From Panax quinquefolius (Eukaryota; Streptophyta; Magnoliopsida; Apiales; Araliaceae): a stretch of DNA of 64,000 nucleotides. Shown here piece after piece: positions 62,286-64,000 of this stretch. The position numbers were made by a program, and so were the translations under genes. Positions within the stretch are counted from its first letter, which is position 1, and the number at the start of each line of letters is the position of its first letter. The notes under the pieces were generated by a model. It did no database searches, had not been told where the DNA came from, and saw only the letters and a program-made list of their open reading frames with translations. The DNA is taken from NCBI GenBank assembly GCA_020205615.1, contig CM035162.1:34684479-34748478 (forward strand), in the 5' to 3' direction.

Positions 62286-64000
62286 TGTAAGACCCCGAAT
62301 TTTTTAAATAAAAAGGAATTTCCTTTATTTATTATTTTGAAATAGTAAGGGTTGATTTGATTAATGTTGATAGTTAAGGGTTAAATACGCAAATATTTAA
62401 AAATAAACAAGTGGTTATAAAATATTCATTATCGTCGGGGAATATTCGTTTGGTCGTGGAATATTCAGATCGTCGGAGAATATTCGTATTTACGCTGCAA
62501 GCAAATGTGTGGGCCCCCATAACTAAAGCGATTGATGAAGAAAACGACAAATATAAGTTGTTTTTAAATAATCTACGTAGTTGTTACCATTAATCATCGT
62601 TGGAATACCCGGTTAAAACACACTAATACGCCGTTGTTGAATAAGAAGACACCAGATTGCACCAATTATTGATTCTTACGTAAGAGGGCACTACTCAATA
62701 ATGGTTACAAAGAATTATCGCTCAAAGATTTTATCGAGTTAATAATTGTCATGCGTTGATATTTTATATTGTTGTTGTTCAATAATTGTCATTACACAAG
62801 ATTTTTCATTATCGGCTAATAATTCATATTATCCTAATAATATTATTAGATAACATTATTGGCAATGTCTAGAAAGTTCTGCTCTAAGGAGAGGTTTGGT
62901 CACCTAATCATGCGCCAAAGAAGAAAGAAATTCTTATCGAAAGCCCCTCTTCCGAAACCACCTCGTCATCAATATTGTGATTCTCAGTAATATTATTTGT
63001 GAATAATTAATTATTGATTTATATGATGAGGAAAATATTGATTTTATGTGGATATAGATGGAGAAAATTTTAAATGACAATTGTTGAAAATTAATATTTT
63101 ATCTTTTTCGATAAAATAATTCATTTAAATATATTATTTTAATAATATATTAATTGGTGATATTTTTACAACGAATGGGGGATATATGAGTATACGAGGA
63201 GGAAGAGTATTTTTGTTGCAATAAATGTTTAAAACATGTTAAACATGTCAGTGGACCCCATTTATCGAATCGAAATTTGATTATAAATTGTAAAATCGCC
63301 TCGCTTTGTGGATTTCGGTCAATTTCTATTTGGAATTTGGAAAACTTTCTTCTGCAAAGTTGTAGAGAATTGAATTTCCTATAAAACTCTCAAGAGATTC
63401 GAATTTTCTGATGAAAGGGCTATTTATTATGAATTATTGAAGTTCCTTCATTAATTGATTATCATTTTTTTGGAGTTTTAAGTAACTTTTGCATGAAAAA
63501 CGTTTTTTTGTCACTTATGGGACATGTGTTAGTGGTTGATTTCAGCTGATGGTGTGCGAGGAAGATGTGGAAAATATATATTATTAATATATTAAATTTT
63601 CTCGCTTTGGTGTTCTAAGCAAATTCCTATAAATAGGTGCTTAGGTTAGAATTGAAAATCACACTAAAACTCAAGTTTTCTCTCTATATTATCGAGCGAT
63701 TCTTGTGAGTATTTTGAGTATACTTTGAGTATTGCTAGATTTGCAAGTTCCCTTCAAAGACTATATCCCTAGATTCTAGCTAGAAGTACCGATCTTTCGA
63801 GGTAAGGGATATTATTTTTTTCAGAATGATATTATTTCTTCAATATCATTATACCAAATGTTGATCCAAGTTTTTATCAAATTTGGAACTTTTTCATGCT
63901 CCAAGGTTACTTATTCATGGGTTACTATTCATGAGTTACTATTCACGAGTTACTATTCACGAAGTTACTATTCATGAAGTTACTATTCACGAGTTACTAT
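62286..64000 (+). mobile_element. Gypsy LTR D, start only, nested in element C
   Basis: It begins TGTAAGACCCCGAATTTTTT and runs off the window. It carries the GGAGAGGTTTGGTCACCTAA block (62889), a TATA (CCTATAAATAGG, about 63627), a likely transcription start shortly after, and TTACTATTCACGAG repeats from 63910. Whether a full element or a solo LTR follows cannot be told. Confidence 0.85.
63908..64000. repeat. TTACTATTCACGAG tandem units in LTR D
   Basis: At least six 14-15-bp units of TTACTATTCAYGAG run to the window edge. The same units occur at 10430-10490 in the truncated LTR, so the array belongs to this LTR subfamily. Confidence 0.9.

Overview
The window is plant nuclear DNA, most likely from a eudicot with a repeat-rich genome. 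Evidence: AT-rich sequence, spliced genes with GT/AG introns and TATA boxes, a cucumisin-type subtilase, a class I TCP transcription factor, and many nested Ty1/copia and Ty3/gypsy LTR retrotransposons. I found no bacterial operons, CRISPR arrays, rRNA genes or tRNA genes. I could not assign a species.

Layout. 1-2390: the 5' half of a subtilase gene on the minus strand. It is a segmental duplicate of 35758-38500 and is cut off by the window edge. 2400-3345: decayed sequence I do not recognise. 3346-9074: a complete but dead copia element on the minus strand with target-site duplication (TSD) TCAAG. 9465-12896: remains of gypsy LTRs, including a 5'-truncated LTR that carries a 146-codon ORF absent from its relatives. 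12897-22982: a minus-strand gypsy element split by a younger plus-strand gypsy element (13702-21918, LTRs about 2.4 kb, internal region largely replaced). 22969-24253: a direct repeat of the subtilase 3' flank bracketing a copia remnant. 24286-37191: a ten-exon subtilase gene on the minus strand. Its seventh intron holds a 9.2-kb copia element (25515-34746, TSD GAAAA) that starts 12 nt after the splice donor. 37784-38134: a 351-bp hAT-like MITE in the upstream region, TSD TATATGAG. 38770-50258: a second gypsy element on the plus strand. Its 3' LTR is itself split by an inverted solo LTR. 50259-52550: spacer with a foldback element and a cluster of TCP-type GTGGGNCC sites. 52551-53642: an intronless class I TCP gene on the minus strand, with a nonsense codon at a conserved Trp of the TCP domain. 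55858-56092: two in-frame 5' exons of an unidentified gene, cut by a third gypsy element (56093 onward, minus strand). That element is split in gag at 62286 by a fourth gypsy LTR (plus strand), which runs off the window.

The host content is therefore two or three genes in a field of nested retroelements. Insertions can be ordered by which element interrupts which. No retroelement here has intact coding capacity: stops, frameshifts and lost catalytic residues are common. Many LTR-to-LTR differences sit at CTG/CAG positions, so some breaks may be base-calling artefacts at methylated CHG sites. That affects how the subtilase frameshifts and the TCP stop should be read.

I see no evidence for a wholly new biological system. 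The most useful observations are the donor-proximal intronic copia insertion, the TCP nonsense codon, the LTR-borne ORF, and the duplicated subtilase 5' region with a MITE present in only one copy.
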